From assembly GCF_024400535.1 (NCBI RefSeq), contig NZ_CP038800.1, positions 1,674,001 to 1,738,000 on the forward strand: a stretch of DNA of 64,000 bases. Reading direction: 5' to 3'. The notes beneath the pieces are model-generated. The model searched no databases and had not been told where the DNA came from. It saw only the letters and a program-made list of their open reading frames with translations. Within the stretch, counting starts at the first letter, position 1, and every line of letters starts with the position of its first letter. A program made the translations under genes and the position numbers. This DNA is from Treponema denticola (GTDB taxonomy: Bacteria; Spirochaetota; Spirochaetia; Treponematales; Treponemataceae). This document shows positions 63,297 through 64,000 of this stretch, in pieces.

Positions 63297-64000
63297 TCAA
63301 TTTTGTAATATTTTTTTGATAAAAGATATATCCATGAGAGCTTTAAACATAATGTGTGACAAAGAAGATTTAGGTGCATTTTTTTGTTTGTATCGCGAGA
63401 CCAAATTTAACGCCACTTTCCGTCCTATGTTCAAGGCTTGTTGTAGATTTTTATCTAAAAGCCGACAAAAGTCTTCTCTAAAATGAACATCTAATAACCA
63501 ATGCATGGTTTCTACAACCCATTCTTTTCTTGCTATATCCAATAGCTGTTGCGCTGTAAGTTTTCTACTCGAAATATAATAATGCCATTCATCACTCTTT
63601 CCTTTCTTACTCTTAAACTCTGAATGAATAGCTCCAATACAGCTTAACCCCTCCCATTCATCTGTATTATCCATCCAACCTAAATTAGTTGTGCAAAAGG
63701 CTGTTCGCTTTTCAACTCTTTCACGATTTTTTTCACTTTTACAAGCTGTGTCCATTTGTTTTCTTAGAATTTCATCTTGAACATATTCTTCAATATCCGC
63801 TTTTAATAAAGGCTGGTTCCCTTTTACCGACAATAAATAGTCCCCTTTTCCTTCTTTTATGATTTTTGCCGTTTCTTTTTGACAATTTAAGGCATCTGCA
63901 ACGATTATATGCCCTTTTATATTAAGAGTTTTTATAAGAGATTGAACCGTAGGTATCTCGTTTGTCTTTCCTTTAACACACTTTTGTGCCAATGTTATAC
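63297..64000 (-). CDS. ISAs1-family transposase, partial (runs off the window)
   Basis: The C-terminal 234 codons of a transposase are visible; the N-terminus lies past the right edge. It shows IKGHIIVADALNCQKETAK, DYLLSVKGNQPLL, a WHYYISSR motif and VVETMHWLLDVHFREDFCR, the ISAs1/H-repeat pattern of DDE transposases. The frame is open across the visible part. Confidence 0.9.
   Translation of the reverse strand, partial: ITLAQKCVKGKTNEIPTVQSLIKTLNIKGHIIVADALNCQKETAKIIKEGKGDYLLSVKGNQPLLKADIEEYVQDEILRKQMDTACKSEKNRERVEKRTAFCTTNLGWMDNTDEWEGLSCIGAIHSEFKSKKGKSDEWHYYISSRKLTAQQLLDIARKEWVVETMHWLLDVHFREDFCRLLDKNLQQALNIGRKVALNLVSRYKQKNAPKSSLSHIMFKALMDISFIKKILQN

Overview
The window looks like a spirochaete chromosome of the genus Treponema, closest in my judgement to T. 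denticola or a near relative. The evidence is a low-GC genome, a periplasmic flagellar sheath protein (FlaA), a bacterial V-type ATPase operon in the order A-B-D-I-K, a two-gene motility-associated (Maf/DUF115) glycosyltransferase-like pair, and many proteins with relaxed spirochaetal signal or lipoprotein sequences. The species call is inference; no rRNA or other species marker is present.

Layout. 0-11.4 kb: end of hemW, an odd signal peptidase, smpB, a YrdC-domain protein, a DivIC/FtsB-like protein, then a plus-strand run of a very acidic 836-aa protein, its translationally coupled partner, two Maf-like proteins and a membrane protein with a degenerate GGDEF domain. 11.5-16.9 kb: accessory block with a ParE/Phd-type toxin-antitoxin pair on a palindromic operator, a melibiose-type transporter plus GH36 alpha-galactosidase, and a secreted protein gene broken by one base at a T9 tract. 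16.9-24 kb: housekeeping genes (MtnA-like isomerase, tRNA-Leu, tRNA-Gly, tig-clpP-clpX, rpsF-ssb-rpsR-rplI). 24-30 kb: V-ATPase A-B-D-I-K without its E, C or F subunits. 30-37.6 kb: an ABC exporter, TPR protein, aroA, apt, and an HD-domain alarmone-hydrolase-like protein. 37.7-40.2 kb: lipoprotein and an IS110-family element with a structured non-coding 5' region. 40.2-47 kb: giant acyl-CoA dehydratase activase, MlrC-like protein and gpmA. 47-53.8 kb: accessory surface/secreted locus holding a phosphoesterase lipoprotein with a C9 tract, a barrel-like protein, a 22-residue-repeat protein with an L,D-transpeptidase-like C-terminus, and four secreted proteins that reuse one signal-peptide cassette. 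53.8-62.8 kb: cinA, bactofilin, lnt, HU, rpsT, a (p)ppGpp synthetase with TPRs, flaA, GerM-like protein, amidase, pgk and a VOC protein. The last kilobase holds one ISAs1 transposase remnant and one partial ISAs1 transposase running off the end.

How it fits together. The core genes serve translation and its quality control (smpB, Clp, ribosomal proteins), cation transport, glycolysis (pgk, gpmA), cell-envelope building (lepB, lnt, amidase, bactofilin) and motility (flaA, Maf-like). The most unusual material is in 47-53.8 kb, where possible phase variation, tandem repeats, domain shuffling behind a shared signal peptide and a putative peptidoglycan-acting domain occur together; in the IS110 non-coding region, a candidate bridge RNA; and in a set of intergenic hairpins with the same arms at three sites. 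Several strong promoters put the transcription start on or next to the start codon, which suggests leaderless mRNAs.
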